64,000 bases of DNA from Lutimonas sp964595535 (GCA_964595535.1 CAZQRD010000001.1:1-64000); one strand, 5' to 3'; counted from the first letter of the stretch, positions 45,081 through 54,293 are shown. Notes: generated from the letters alone by a model not told the origin. Made by a program: numbers and translations.

Positions 45081-45122
45081 AGCTGAATTCTTATTTATTT
45101 TATTACACTATTCAATTCAGCT
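45081..45122. repeat. Inverted repeat in the ilvD leader
   Basis: AGCTGAATT (45081-45089) and AATTCAGCT (45114-45122) are perfect 9-base arms with 24 bases between. It may be a stem in the ilv leader RNA or an operator. Confidence 0.5.
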
Positions 45123-45181
45123 CGATATCGACTATTTATCTGATTTTTAGACTCTTAATTGTGCTAATTTACAAGGTTTAA

Positions 45182-45210
45182 CAAAAAAAAATCCTTCCAA
45201 ACAGGAAGGC
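45182..45210 (-). terminator. Intrinsic terminator in the ilv leader
   Basis: On the minus strand CCTTCC (209-204 of this thousand) pairs with GGAAGG (198-193), loop of 5 bases, followed by nine T residues. It may end the transcript of the gene at 45337-46881, or be the regulated terminator of an ilv attenuator. Confidence 0.8.
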
Positions 45211-45244
45211 ATTATATATTCATAGTACAAAATCACTTCATATT

Positions 45245-45307
45245 TTATAGTTCCGATAAAATACTTGGATTAATAACTGAGAATATCATTAAATTCTGCT
45301 TGTGCAT
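45245..45307 (-). CDS. Possible ilv leader peptide
   Basis: A 20-codon frame from ATG 45307 to TAA 45247-45245. Its core is LMIFSVINPSIL and it ends SEL; three Ile, three Leu and one Val codons make up 7 of 20 residues. It lies 30 bases after the stop of the preceding gene and 35 bases before the terminator at 45182-45210, upstream of ilvDBNCA. This is the arrangement of a branched-chain amino acid attenuator, where ribosome stalling at these codons would let transcription pass. I could not find a clear anti-terminator stem, though TATTTTAT/ATAAAATA at the end of the frame forms a hairpin. No similarity search was possible. Confidence 0.45.
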   Translation of the reverse strand: MHKQNLMIFSVINPSILSEL

Positions 45308-45322
45308 TGTTTTAATTAAAAG

Positions 45323-45330
45323 CAAACTTA
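45323..45330 (-). promoter_or_regulatory. Candidate -7 element for the ilv leader
   Basis: TAAGTTTG on the minus strand matches TAnnTTTG, 15 bases before the leader ATG and just after the stop codon at 45337. There is no evident -33 TTTG. Confidence 0.35.
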
Positions 45331-45336
45331 CTGAAG

Positions 45337-46881
45337 TTATTTGTATTGAAGTTTAGACTTTTTCTTAATTATTGATTCCACCGAAACGTTCTCGATTTTA
45401 CTTTCCAACCATGAAATGATATCCAAATACATGAATGACCTTTTTTCGTAAGGGTGATTTTCAAAATCCTTCAACTCCTTGTGAAGTTCCTTAAACGCGT
45501 TTTTCAATTCATGAGGGTAGATCTTGCTTAAATTCCTTAAAAAGGTAATTATTTTTTGTTGTACCAAATGCAGTTCATTCATCTTGATCAGAAACTTATA
45601 GGTAGACTTAATCAACGCTTCCAAATTCTGATCCATTCCTGCTTCATAGTGCGCTATAAGGTTGAGTATCCTGGTAAAGCAAAGCAAATCTTCTCGCATC
45701 CCCAACTGCTTATTCTTCATGATTTTTTCAAGATAAAAGATGCATTTTTCATAATCTGTAGCGCCAAAATACAAACTGGCAAACTTATAATAGAACACCA
45801 TGACATGATGCTCGTCAATTTTCGATTGATGACTTTCGATCTCTTCCAATACCTCAGGAATCAAGCCAAGTCCCATATTAAAATTTCCTTCCAGAAAGTA
45901 CAAATTGATCTTATTGAGATACAGGTATAGAAAAGCTAAGGATTCTGTATTTTCATTTAGCAGAAATTTTTGTTTGTTCAGTTCTTCTTCAAAAAAATTC
46001 AAAGTAGACCTGAATTTTGTCAAGTGCTGTACCAGGAACAAAACTTCCAGTAAATAATTGATTCCCTTTAAATAAAACACTGGATTGGTTTTTTTCATTT
46101 CAGGATTGTAGTAGAAGAGATCAACCCACTTTTGGGCATAACGATATCCCGACACAAAATCTTGAATGATAACATTATACCAGAGGTAAGCTTTATATAG
46201 GTACAATTTTTGAATGACGCCTAATTTTCGAATATCATATTCGGGTAAAGACCGTTTAAAATAAGTTCGGACTTCTTCAAAATCCTTATCATTACTTACA
46301 TATCCCTTTTTTAAGAGCATACTGTATAACTGAAGTGACAAGTTAGAAAGTCTACTAAGCATCAGGGTTCTCTCGCCTAAATCTTTTGATTGTAAAATTA
46401 AATCATCGGCCCTGTTACTCAGGCTCCTTGTAATGTATTGTGATTCTATTACTTTCTCTAATTCTACAATGCTAAATGCAAGGGTTGAATCTTCATTCAA
46501 CAACGCTATACCCTTTGCCTTATCCAGCACCTTCAGACTTTGTTTATGAAGCCCTTTATTGTATAAAATAGTGGCAAAATCCAACTGTTCCCTCACCTGC
46601 ATTTTTGCATTTTGATGTATAGGGTTTAGCTTAAGACTGACAAGAATTTGTCTGTATAAATGTGCTTTGGAGTTTGAAAGCTGTTGCTTCTTTATATTGG
46701 TTTTTAATAGAATCTGTCTTTCATCAAATACGACTAGTTTATCCAATACAGAAAAAAGAGCAATAAAATTCTTTTCAGAATTCCCTCCAAGCCTTCCAGC
46801 GTATAATTTAAATTGCCTTTTTTCAGATTTTGTCAATGATTTGACCAATAAAAAAAGAGCATCTGTTTTTTCCATAGACAT
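45337..46881 (-). CDS. Uncharacterised helical-repeat protein
   Basis: A 514-residue protein with no signal peptide or membrane helix. It is rich in Leu, Lys, Tyr and Phe and composed of predicted paired helices resembling tetratricopeptide repeats, for example DFATILYNKGLHKQSLKVLDKAKG near residue 105 and FASLYFGATDYEKCIFYLEKI near 355 (quoted in part). The N-terminus MEKTDALFLLVKSLTKSEKRQFKLY looks like a conserved domain of its own. Proteins of this look occur in Bacteroidota, but I know of no assigned function. It diverges from leuA and precedes the ilv leader. The role is unknown; a scaffold or regulatory role would be speculation. Confidence 0.75.
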   Translation of the reverse strand: MSMEKTDALFLLVKSLTKSEKRQFKLYAGRLGGNSEKNFIALFSVLDKLVVFDERQILLKTNIKKQQLSNSKAHLYRQILVSLKLNPIHQNAKMQVREQLDFATILYNKGLHKQSLKVLDKAKGIALLNEDSTLAFSIVELEKVIESQYITRSLSNRADDLILQSKDLGERTLMLSRLSNLSLQLYSMLLKKGYVSNDKDFEEVRTYFKRSLPEYDIRKLGVIQKLYLYKAYLWYNVIIQDFVSGYRYAQKWVDLFYYNPEMKKTNPVFYLKGINYLLEVLFLVQHLTKFRSTLNFFEEELNKQKFLLNENTESLAFLYLYLNKINLYFLEGNFNMGLGLIPEVLEEIESHQSKIDEHHVMVFYYKFASLYFGATDYEKCIFYLEKIMKNKQLGMREDLLCFTRILNLIAHYEAGMDQNLEALIKSTYKFLIKMNELHLVQQKIITFLRNLSKIYPHELKNAFKELHKELKDFENHPYEKRSFMYLDIISWLESKIENVSVESIIKKKSKLQYK

Positions 46882-46991
46882 CGTAATAAAATACCTTTAA
46901 CTGTCTAATTATCTGATTTTTAAAAGATCTTCAAATAATTTGAATGTAGTAAACCTTTAAAAGAAAATCCTGAACATTATTGATTTCCAAT

Positions 46992-46999
46992 TAATTTTG
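46992..46999 (+). promoter_or_regulatory. Candidate -7 element of leuAB
   Basis: TAATTTTG matches TAnnTTTG, 31 bases before the leuA ATG at 47031. The -33 box is not clear. Confidence 0.35.
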
Positions 47000-47030
47000 A
47001 CTATTCAAAAGTGATAAAAATTATTTAATA

Positions 47031-48206
47031 ATGAGCAAAAATCAAGTCCAAATATTCGACACTACCTTGAGAGATGGAGAGCAAGTGCCTGGCTGTAAGC
47101 TAAATACACCCGAAAAATTAATCATTGCTGAACGATTAGATGAGCTGGGAGTAGATATCATTGAAGCTGGATTTCCGATTTCAAGTCCGGGTGATTTTAA
47201 CTCTGTTGTGGAAATTTCAAAACTTGTGAAAAATGCCACGGTGTGTGGTCTTACCAGAGCAAATATGAAAGATATTGATGCGGCAGGAGAAGCGTTGAAA
47301 CATGCGGTAAGACCAAGGATTCATACGGGTATTGGCACTTCAGAATCGCACATTAAATACAAATTCAATTCTACACCTGAAAAAATTATTGAAAGAGCTA
47401 AAGAGGCTATTAAATATGCAAAGACCTATGTTGAAGACATAGAATTCTATGCAGAGGACGCTGGTAGAACCGACAATGTTTTTTTGGCCAGAATTTGTGA
47501 AGAAGCAATCAAGGCAGGAGCCACAGTTCTTAACATTCCGGATACTACCGGCTATTGTTTACCTGAAGAATATGGGGCAAAAATGAAGTATTTGATGGAA
47601 AATGTTAAGGGAATAGAAAATGTAGTTCTTTCTTGCCATTGTCATAATGACCTCGGTCTTGCAACTGCCAATTCAATCGCGGGAGTTCAAAACGGTGCCC
47701 GTCAAATAGAGTGCACGATTAACGGACTTGGGGAAAGGGCAGGAAATACAGCTCTTGAAGAAGTTGTAATGATCCTGAAACAGCATCCTTATTTGAATCT
47801 TGATACCAACATAAATACACAATTGTTATACAGCACATCTCAAATGGTTCAACACCATATGGGGATTCTTGTACAGCCAAATAAAGCTGTAGTGGGTGAA
47901 AATGCTTTTGCGCATAGTTCTGGAATACATCAGGATGGGGTGATTAAGAACAGGGGAACCTATGAAATCATGGACCCTTCTGAAGTAGGTGTCAATGATT
48001 CATCGATTGTCTTAACAGCCCGAAGTGGAAGAGCCGCATTGGCTTACAGGGCTAAAAAAATCGGACTCGACCTCACTAAGAAAGAACTTGACAAGGTATA
48101 TCCGGAATTCCTTAAAACAGCGGATAGAATGAAACAAGTTGAGGATCTTGATGTAGAACGGATCATCAAATCTAATAGGATCAATGCTGATAAAATAGCC
48201 TCTTAA
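47031..48206 (+). CDS. leuA: 2-isopropylmalate synthase (short form)
   Basis: A 391-residue enzyme that condenses 3-methyl-2-oxobutanoate with acetyl-CoA, the first step of leucine synthesis. The catalytic barrel motifs FDTTLRDGEQVPG (residues 9-21), HCHNDLGLATANS and the LeuA-type GENAFAHSSGIHQDG are all present. It lacks the approximately 120-residue C-terminal leucine-sensing domain found in the 500-residue enzymes. Leucine feedback inhibition is therefore unlikely to work in the usual way. Homocitrate or citramalate synthase is a less likely alternative, since leuB follows after 9 bases. Confidence 0.9.
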   Translation: MSKNQVQIFDTTLRDGEQVPGCKLNTPEKLIIAERLDELGVDIIEAGFPISSPGDFNSVVEISKLVKNATVCGLTRANMKDIDAAGEALKHAVRPRIHTGIGTSESHIKYKFNSTPEKIIERAKEAIKYAKTYVEDIEFYAEDAGRTDNVFLARICEEAIKAGATVLNIPDTTGYCLPEEYGAKMKYLMENVKGIENVVLSCHCHNDLGLATANSIAGVQNGARQIECTINGLGERAGNTALEEVVMILKQHPYLNLDTNINTQLLYSTSQMVQHHMGILVQPNKAVVGENAFAHSSGIHQDGVIKNRGTYEIMDPSEVGVNDSSIVLTARSGRAALAYRAKKIGLDLTKKELDKVYPEFLKTADRMKQVEDLDVERIIKSNRINADKIAS

Positions 48207-48215
48207 AGAAAAAAA

Positions 48216-49334
48216 ATGAAATTAAAGATCGCTGTTTTAGCTGGTGACGGAATCGGACCAGAAGTATGTGAGCAAGGCGTTAAAGTGCTCAAGGCAATTG
48301 AAAAAAAATATAAACATCAGTTTAGCTTTACAAATGGACTAGTAGGTGCTAGTGCAATTGAGGTGAAAGGTGTACCATTACCTGATGAAACGCTGAATCT
48401 TTGTTTGAACTCAGATGCTATTCTGTTTGGCGCTATTGGTGATCCAAAATATGAAAACAATCCTGATTCGAAAATAAGACCAGAAGAAGGTTTACTCAAG
48501 TTGAGGAAAGAACTTGGTTTGTATGCCAATATTAGACCTTTAAAGGTCTTCGAACCGTTGATCCATAAATCACCCATAAAGGAAAAAGTGATCAAAAACA
48601 CTGATTTTGTGATTTTCAGGGAATTGACAGGAGGTATCTATTACGGAGATAAAAGTACAAGCGCCGACGGGAAATCAGCTTTAGATTCTTGTAATTACAG
48701 TGTGCATGAAATTGACCGTATTGCACATATGGCATTTAAATCGGCCAAAACAAGAAGAAAAAAATTAACCTTAATCGACAAGGCCAACGTGCTTGAAACT
48801 TCAAGATTATGGAGAAAGCGAATTAAGGAACTTGCCAAACAGTACCCTGAAGTTGCTGTTGATTACCTTTATATGGATAACGCGGCCATGAAGATCATTG
48901 TGAATCCAAGACAGTTTGACGTGATATTAACAGATAATCTTTTTGGCGATATCCTCTCAGATGAAGCCAGTGTGATATCCGGTTCTATTGGCCTAATGGC
49001 ATCAACTTCGATTGGTGAAAAATCTGTTTTGTTTGAACCTATTCACGGTTCCTTCCCTAAAATGAAAGGAAAGAATCTTGCCAACCCTTTGGCAACTATT
49101 TTATCTGCGGCCCTATTACTGGAACATTTTAAATTGTATGAAGAGTCGGATGCGATCAAAAATGCTGTGGAAAAATCAATTGAGCATCATATCACAACAC
49201 CTGATATTAATTCCACCAAAAAATTTGCTCATACTACCACGGTTGGAGAATTCATTTCTGAATACATCCTTGATAAAAAAAATATACTTTATCATGTGGA
49301 GAACATTTCTCTGGGACAATCTACAATCATTTAG
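48216..49334 (+). CDS. leuB: 3-isopropylmalate dehydrogenase
   Basis: A 372-residue Mg/NAD enzyme that oxidises and decarboxylates 3-isopropylmalate. The active-site elements FRELTGGIYYGDK, DKANVLETSRLWR and NLFGDILSDEASVISGSIGLMAS are present. It forms a pair with leuA; leuC and leuD, which encode the intermediate isomerase, are not in this window. Confidence 0.95.
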   Translation: MKLKIAVLAGDGIGPEVCEQGVKVLKAIEKKYKHQFSFTNGLVGASAIEVKGVPLPDETLNLCLNSDAILFGAIGDPKYENNPDSKIRPEEGLLKLRKELGLYANIRPLKVFEPLIHKSPIKEKVIKNTDFVIFRELTGGIYYGDKSTSADGKSALDSCNYSVHEIDRIAHMAFKSAKTRRKKLTLIDKANVLETSRLWRKRIKELAKQYPEVAVDYLYMDNAAMKIIVNPRQFDVILTDNLFGDILSDEASVISGSIGLMASTSIGEKSVLFEPIHGSFPKMKGKNLANPLATILSAALLLEHFKLYEESDAIKNAVEKSIEHHITTPDINSTKKFAHTTTVGEFISEYILDKKNILYHVENISLGQSTII

Positions 49335-49395
49335 CTATCTTTATTGTCGCAATCACAAGCCGTGATTTGCTGTATCATATAGAAAAGCCATAGGT

Positions 49396-50118
49396 ATGGA
49401 ATTCACGGAAGCTGTCAAAAAAAGAAGGTCGGTTAGAAAATTTGACCCAAACAAACCCATTGATTCGAATAAGGTCAGACAGTGTTTAAAACTCGCAACA
49501 TTAGCTCCCAACAGCAGTAATATGCAGTTATGGGAATTCCACCATATCACTTCTAAAGAAATTTTAAAAAAGATGTCTGCCTTTTGTTTTGATCAAAGTG
49601 CTGCTAAATCAGCCCTGCAAATGGTGGTAATTGTTGTAAGAAAAGATTTGTGGCGAACAAGGGTCAAAGCACATCTAAAATACCTGAAGAAAGTTTTTGG
49701 CGACAAACCCAAAAAAGAGCAATCCAAAAGGGCCAGGTTTGCTTTCACTTATTATAAAACAATCATCCCTGTGACCTATGCGGATTTTTTGGGAATCTTC
49801 GGTTATATCAAATATGGGTTCTACTGGCTCGTAGGTCTTTTTAGACCCATATACCGACAGGCGCGCAGTAGTGATATAAGGATAGTGGCACATAAAAGTA
49901 CAGCCTTGGCTGCACAGACGTTTATGCTGGCAATGTCTGACATCAATTATGACACCTGTCCGATGGAAGGTATTGACACACTTCGAATAAAAAAATTACT
50001 AAATCTTCCTTATGGAGCCGAAGTCAACATGGTAGTGAGTTGCGGAATCAGGCTTCCGGAAGGTGTTTATGGAGATAGGTTTAGGATTCCCTTTGAGGAA
50101 GTGTACAAAACCATTTAA
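49396..50118 (+). CDS. Nitroreductase-family flavoprotein
   Basis: A 240-residue FMN oxidoreductase. The N-terminal motif KKRRSVRKFDPNKPI and the middle APNSSNMQLWEFHHI bind FMN, and the C-terminal MVVSCGIRLPEGVYGDRFR is typical. Between them lies an insertion of about 50 residues (roughly 95-150) containing a hydrophobic segment (ADFLGIFGYIKYGFYWLVGL) that could lie against a membrane. The physiological substrate is unknown. It follows leuB by 61 bases on the same strand. Confidence 0.8.
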   Translation: MEFTEAVKKRRSVRKFDPNKPIDSNKVRQCLKLATLAPNSSNMQLWEFHHITSKEILKKMSAFCFDQSAAKSALQMVVIVVRKDLWRTRVKAHLKYLKKVFGDKPKKEQSKRARFAFTYYKTIIPVTYADFLGIFGYIKYGFYWLVGLFRPIYRQARSSDIRIVAHKSTALAAQTFMLAMSDINYDTCPMEGIDTLRIKKLLNLPYGAEVNMVVSCGIRLPEGVYGDRFRIPFEEVYKTI

Positions 50119-50188
50119 CAAAAAAAGATGTAATCATGCCAATTCTCTTACGTCTTTAGGTAAACTCACTTAGAATCAATTAAAAGCT

Positions 50189-50986
50189 ATGTCAATAGAT
50201 AAGATCATTCAAAGCATCAGAAATAACAAACAGAATCATCTGGTTGATTTTAGACTGAAATCGAAAACTGAAGATTTTACCAATGCCTTGTTCCATATAT
50301 TATTCGACTCAAAGATTTCTGTCAGGGAAAATATCGATTCCCTTGCGGATTCCTTTCAGGAAATCTCACGAATGGTTGAAGAACAGGAAGGACTAAGTTT
50401 TGAATTGATCTGGAAAAAATTCATGGTCAATCTTCCTGATCTTCTAAAGCAGCTCAATCAGGATGCCAAATGCATCTATCTTCACGACCCTGCAGCGAGA
50501 AGTGTGGAGGAAGTTATTTTAGCCTATCCGGGTTTTTTTGCCATTGCCGTCTATCGATTAAGCCATGAATTTCATCTCCATAAAATGCCTTTGGTTCCTC
50601 GGATGATGAGCGAATATGCGCATCGTCTTGCGGGGATAGATATACATCCGGGGGCTCTGATCGGCTCTCCCTTTTTCATTGACCATGGAACAGGAATTGT
50701 AATTGGTGAAAGCACCATTATCAAAAATAAGGTCAAAATCTATCAGGGCGTTACCCTTGGTGCACTTCAGGTTTCCAAAGATATGCAGGATCAGAAAAGA
50801 CATCCTACCGTAGAAGATAATGTTACCATTTATGCAGGCGCAACTATATTGGGCGGAGAAACCGTTATTGGTAAAAACTGTACTATAGGCGGAAATGTAT
50901 GGTTGACAAAATCCGTTCCTGAAAATTCTATCGTATATCAAAGAACCGATACCAAACTCAAAAAGAAAACCGATCATGAAAACTAA
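50189..50986 (+). CDS. cysE: Serine O-acetyltransferase
   Basis: A 265-residue acyltransferase that makes O-acetylserine for cysteine synthesis. The N-terminal helical part is followed by a left-handed beta-helix of hexapeptide repeats. The active-site stretch HPGALIGSPFFIDHGTGIVIGE contains the conserved His-Asp pair (quoted in part: IDHGTG). Its end overlaps the start of the cysteine synthase gene by 11 bases, so the pair is coupled, as expected for the cysteine synthase complex. Confidence 0.92.
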   Translation: MSIDKIIQSIRNNKQNHLVDFRLKSKTEDFTNALFHILFDSKISVRENIDSLADSFQEISRMVEEQEGLSFELIWKKFMVNLPDLLKQLNQDAKCIYLHDPAARSVEEVILAYPGFFAIAVYRLSHEFHLHKMPLVPRMMSEYAHRLAGIDIHPGALIGSPFFIDHGTGIVIGESTIIKNKVKIYQGVTLGALQVSKDMQDQKRHPTVEDNVTIYAGATILGGETVIGKNCTIGGNVWLTKSVPENSIVYQRTDTKLKKKTDHEN

Positions 50987-51863
50987 CAGAATTCTGGATC
51001 TTATTGGAAATACACCGCTTGTTGAAGCAAGCAGCCTTATTGATAATAAAGAAATTAGATTGCTACTAAAACTGGAAGGAAACAATCCTGGTGGTAGCGT
51101 AAAGGATCGACCCGCTTTGAATATGATCAAGTCTGCACTTGAAAGAAATGAAATTGATCAAAATAGTCAACTTATTGAGGCTACCAGTGGAAACACCGGA
51201 ATCGCTTTAGCCATGATAGCCGGTATCTATAAATTAAATATGGAATTAGTGATGCCTGAAAACTCGACCAAAGAAAGAGTTCAAACCATGAGGGCATACG
51301 GGGCCAAGGTAACCCTTACTCCTGCCAGTGTTGGAATCGAAGGATCCAGAGATTATGCTGAAATGAAAGTAGCCAGAGACGGCTGTATCATGTTAAACCA
51401 ATTTGCCAATCCTGATAACTGGAAGGCACATTATAAGACCACAGGACCTGAGATTTGGAGAGATACCGATCACAGCGTCACACATTTTGTTTCAGCCATG
51501 GGAACAACAGGAACGATTATGGGGGTCTCTACATATTTAAAAGAAATGAATCCTGATATTCAGATCATAGGGGCGCAGCCCACTGATAATTCGAAAATAC
51601 CAGGTATCAGAAAATGGCCTGAGGAATACCTTCCAAAAATATTCAACAGATCCAAGGTTGACCGTATCATAGAAGTGAGCGAAACAGAAGCCCGTGCAAT
51701 GAGTATCAGGCTGGCCAAAGATGAAGGTATTTTTGCCGGTATGAGCAGTGGTGGCTCTGTGACCACCGCGCTTAAAATTGCTGATGAAATTGAAAAAGGT
51801 GTTATCGTGTGTATAATTTGCGACCGTGGTGATCGATATTTATCATCTGATCTCTTTGGCTGA
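50976..51863 (+). CDS. cysM: Cysteine synthase (O-acetylserine sulfhydrylase)
   Basis: A 295-residue PLP enzyme that replaces the acetyl group of O-acetylserine by sulfide to form cysteine. The PLP lysine is in NPGGSVKDRPALNM and the loop EATSGNTGIALAMI (near residues 69-82) binds the substrate. The C-terminal GMSSGGSVTTAL contacts the PLP phosphate-binding site. Length of 295 and the sequence are closer to CysM than to CysK, which is usually over 300, but the difference cannot be settled here. Confidence 0.92.
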   Translation: MKTNRILDLIGNTPLVEASSLIDNKEIRLLLKLEGNNPGGSVKDRPALNMIKSALERNEIDQNSQLIEATSGNTGIALAMIAGIYKLNMELVMPENSTKERVQTMRAYGAKVTLTPASVGIEGSRDYAEMKVARDGCIMLNQFANPDNWKAHYKTTGPEIWRDTDHSVTHFVSAMGTTGTIMGVSTYLKEMNPDIQIIGAQPTDNSKIPGIRKWPEEYLPKIFNRSKVDRIIEVSETEARAMSIRLAKDEGIFAGMSSGGSVTTALKIADEIEKGVIVCIICDRGDRYLSSDLFG

Positions 51864-51907
51864 ACACATGGGCAGTAATAGAAAGATGTTCCATTGACAT
51901 CCTTAAT

Positions 51908-54265
51908 CTATTCCTTAATAAGACTGTCATTAACAGGGAGTAATACCAAGATATCCTCAGATTCCTTGATCTCTTTCTTATTGAGCTTCATTTTCACAAA
52001 CTCCCCATTGAGAAATTTTTCTGCCTGATCCTTGTAATGCTTGCTAAATACATTTCCCGATTGACCCGTCGGCAATATGGCTTTGGCATTCTCTATATCA
52101 CTAAAGTCGATCACCCGCCGGGTTGAAGGCCCTGCCCTAACCTCATAAAGTCCAGTGTCTGTCAATGTAAATATCTGATTATTGATCACTTCTGAACCTC
52201 CGTCAGTTGAAAAAGGCCCCACATTAAAAAACCCTCTTAACACACCGCTTTTGTCAAAAGCATGCTTATGTGTAACCTTTAAAGCCTTAGACCATAACCA
52301 GTCATCTAAATCATCCCCAAACTGTTCTTCAAGGGCTTTAATGGTCTCATGAAATGATCTGGTGATGATCTCGTCTTTTAACTCTTTTACCTCCTTGGTT
52401 CTAACATCATCCCACCATACGGATTTATTCAATTTAAGTTGTTTTGCAATTTGTCTTTGATATAAATGTGTCTCCAAAAATTGCTCAAAAAGAGCCTCTC
52501 CCATTTCATCCCCAAAAGTGTTTTCTAAAAAGAGATAAATAAACTTAAAATAAATGGTAGGCATCACCTGATCCTTTCGAAAATCACCTTTCCAGTTTTT
52601 TAAAAGTTCAATTGCCCTTTTCTCCGTTTGAGTTAGATTCACTTTTGACACATTTTCCAGAATGATTTTTACAAGCATCGGATTAACGGATGATTCTACA
52701 TCATTAATCATTGTTGCTACCTGAGATCCTGTAAAGGCATCGTTGCTCTCAACGAGTTCAACGATTCTTTTGGCCCTATCCTCAGGTAAGTAATATCCCG
52801 GATATAATTTTTCGTTTACCTCTTCAGGTTGATTATTGGCCGAATACACATAATGCCATGAAGGATTTATAGCCTGAGGATTTTGCTCGAAATCAAGATA
52901 ATTTACCTCGTCATCAAACTTACTTGATCCGTCCAAAATAAATTTGCTATGAATCCCTTCTCCTCTTTCATATAACTGAGCCGCAGCGAACCATGCAATA
53001 TTTCCTTTTGCATCACCATACATCATACTCAGCCCTGGGGCCGTAATTTCAGAAATAGCATCTTTAAACTCATAAAGAGAGGTTGCATGTGACATTTTAT
53101 AGGTTACTTTCAGTAAATCGGAAGGTTGTTTGAGGTATATCCAGTCCATAGAAATTTCCCGGTCCTTTTGAGACCCTATCACTTCATTTATTAAAGGCCC
53201 ATGAGCTCCTGTTTTTACTGTAATACTAACATCTTCATCTCCTTTAACCCTGATGGTCTCCTCCCAAACAATATATTTCTGATCAGGATCTTCATAGAAA
53301 AAATCAGTATCGTCATTTTCCAGCATTGTTATCCCATAGGCATAATCATAATTATGCCCCAATATGGCAAAAGGACTTAAGGCCAGATAAAACCCATACA
53401 TTTCCCTTCCTGGTGTAATCAAATGAGCCTGGTACCAAACTGAAGGTTGAGAAAATCCGATATGTGGATCATTCGCAAAGATCACTTTTCCATTCTTTGA
53501 TTTTTGAGGTCCTATCACCCAGCTGTTACTTCCTTCGAAAGGCGGTACTGGCAAGTTGTTCATGATGTTGCTTACCTTAGCCCCAAAATTAGTTGCCATT
53601 CTTTTCATTCCACGGGAATTCTTGATCAAAGTGGATCTTGGGTTGATGTCAATGTCGAGGTCCAGCAAATATTCTTTGCCCAAAACATCTCTTAGGTCAG
53701 TCAATAGTGGGTCTGTTTTATGAGCCTGAGCAAAACTAAAAGTCATATAGCCGAAAACATTGTAGATATCCTCAAATGTATAGTGTTCTTTTTCCACACC
53801 CAGCAGCCTAAATTCCATAGGTGTTTTTCCTTTATCAATATATTGATTGATCCCATCCAGATAGGCCTGAGAAAGAAGGAATTGCTGAGAGGAACTATCT
53901 ATCTTTTGAGCTGCAGCAACCGCTACAGATCCCAGCGTCATGCTCCTGAACAGCTTGTCAGTTTCAACCAAGTCTTCACCAAAGATCTCAGCCAATCTTC
54001 CCGCAGCTATCCTACGCATCAATTCCATTTGCCACAATCGATCTTGAGCGTGCACATATCCCAGTGCCCTGTACGCATCTTTTTCGTTATCGGCAAAAAT
54101 ATGTGGTATTCCAGCATCATCGAAATAGACCGTAACTTCTTCTTCCAAAGCATTCAGTGACAAATCTCCTTTGTACATCGGTTTGTTCTTCTGTACAAAA
54201 ATCACTGCAACAATAAACAGCAACAATACAAAACCAAGTAAAAAATAACTGATTTTTTTAAACAT
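51908..54265 (-). CDS. Penicillin acylase family protein (Ntn-hydrolase)
   Basis: A 785-residue precursor with an N-terminal hydrophobic signal or anchor (about residues 5-25). It probably matures by self-cleavage in front of the Ser in PFEGSNSWVIGP (near 244), which then becomes the nucleophile of the beta subunit. The following NDPHIGF and the C-terminal SDGGSEVINN regions are typical. It should act in the periplasm on an acyl amide, for example an acyl-homoserine lactone, a beta-lactam or a peptide amide; the substrate cannot be read from the sequence. It stands alone, converging with cysM. Confidence 0.88.
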   Translation of the reverse strand: MFKKISYFLLGFVLLLFIVAVIFVQKNKPMYKGDLSLNALEEEVTVYFDDAGIPHIFADNEKDAYRALGYVHAQDRLWQMELMRRIAAGRLAEIFGEDLVETDKLFRSMTLGSVAVAAAQKIDSSSQQFLLSQAYLDGINQYIDKGKTPMEFRLLGVEKEHYTFEDIYNVFGYMTFSFAQAHKTDPLLTDLRDVLGKEYLLDLDIDINPRSTLIKNSRGMKRMATNFGAKVSNIMNNLPVPPFEGSNSWVIGPQKSKNGKVIFANDPHIGFSQPSVWYQAHLITPGREMYGFYLALSPFAILGHNYDYAYGITMLENDDTDFFYEDPDQKYIVWEETIRVKGDEDVSITVKTGAHGPLINEVIGSQKDREISMDWIYLKQPSDLLKVTYKMSHATSLYEFKDAISEITAPGLSMMYGDAKGNIAWFAAAQLYERGEGIHSKFILDGSSKFDDEVNYLDFEQNPQAINPSWHYVYSANNQPEEVNEKLYPGYYLPEDRAKRIVELVESNDAFTGSQVATMINDVESSVNPMLVKIILENVSKVNLTQTEKRAIELLKNWKGDFRKDQVMPTIYFKFIYLFLENTFGDEMGEALFEQFLETHLYQRQIAKQLKLNKSVWWDDVRTKEVKELKDEIITRSFHETIKALEEQFGDDLDDWLWSKALKVTHKHAFDKSGVLRGFFNVGPFSTDGGSEVINNQIFTLTDTGLYEVRAGPSTRRVIDFSDIENAKAILPTGQSGNVFSKHYKDQAEKFLNGEFVKMKLNKKEIKESEDILVLLPVNDSLIKE

Positions 54266-54282
54266 TCAGATACGAATTTCTT

Positions 54283-54290
54283 CAAATATA
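54283..54290 (-). promoter_or_regulatory. Candidate -7 element of the penicillin acylase gene
   Basis: TATATTTG on the minus strand matches TAnnTTTG, 17 bases before the ATG at 54265. It follows directly on the cox terminator. Confidence 0.35.
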
Positions 54291-54293
54291 GCT

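Noticed and set aside
44986..45336. T-box or other classical riboswitch in the ilv leader
   Set aside because: No conserved T-box sequence or riboswitch core was seen; a peptide attenuator fits better.
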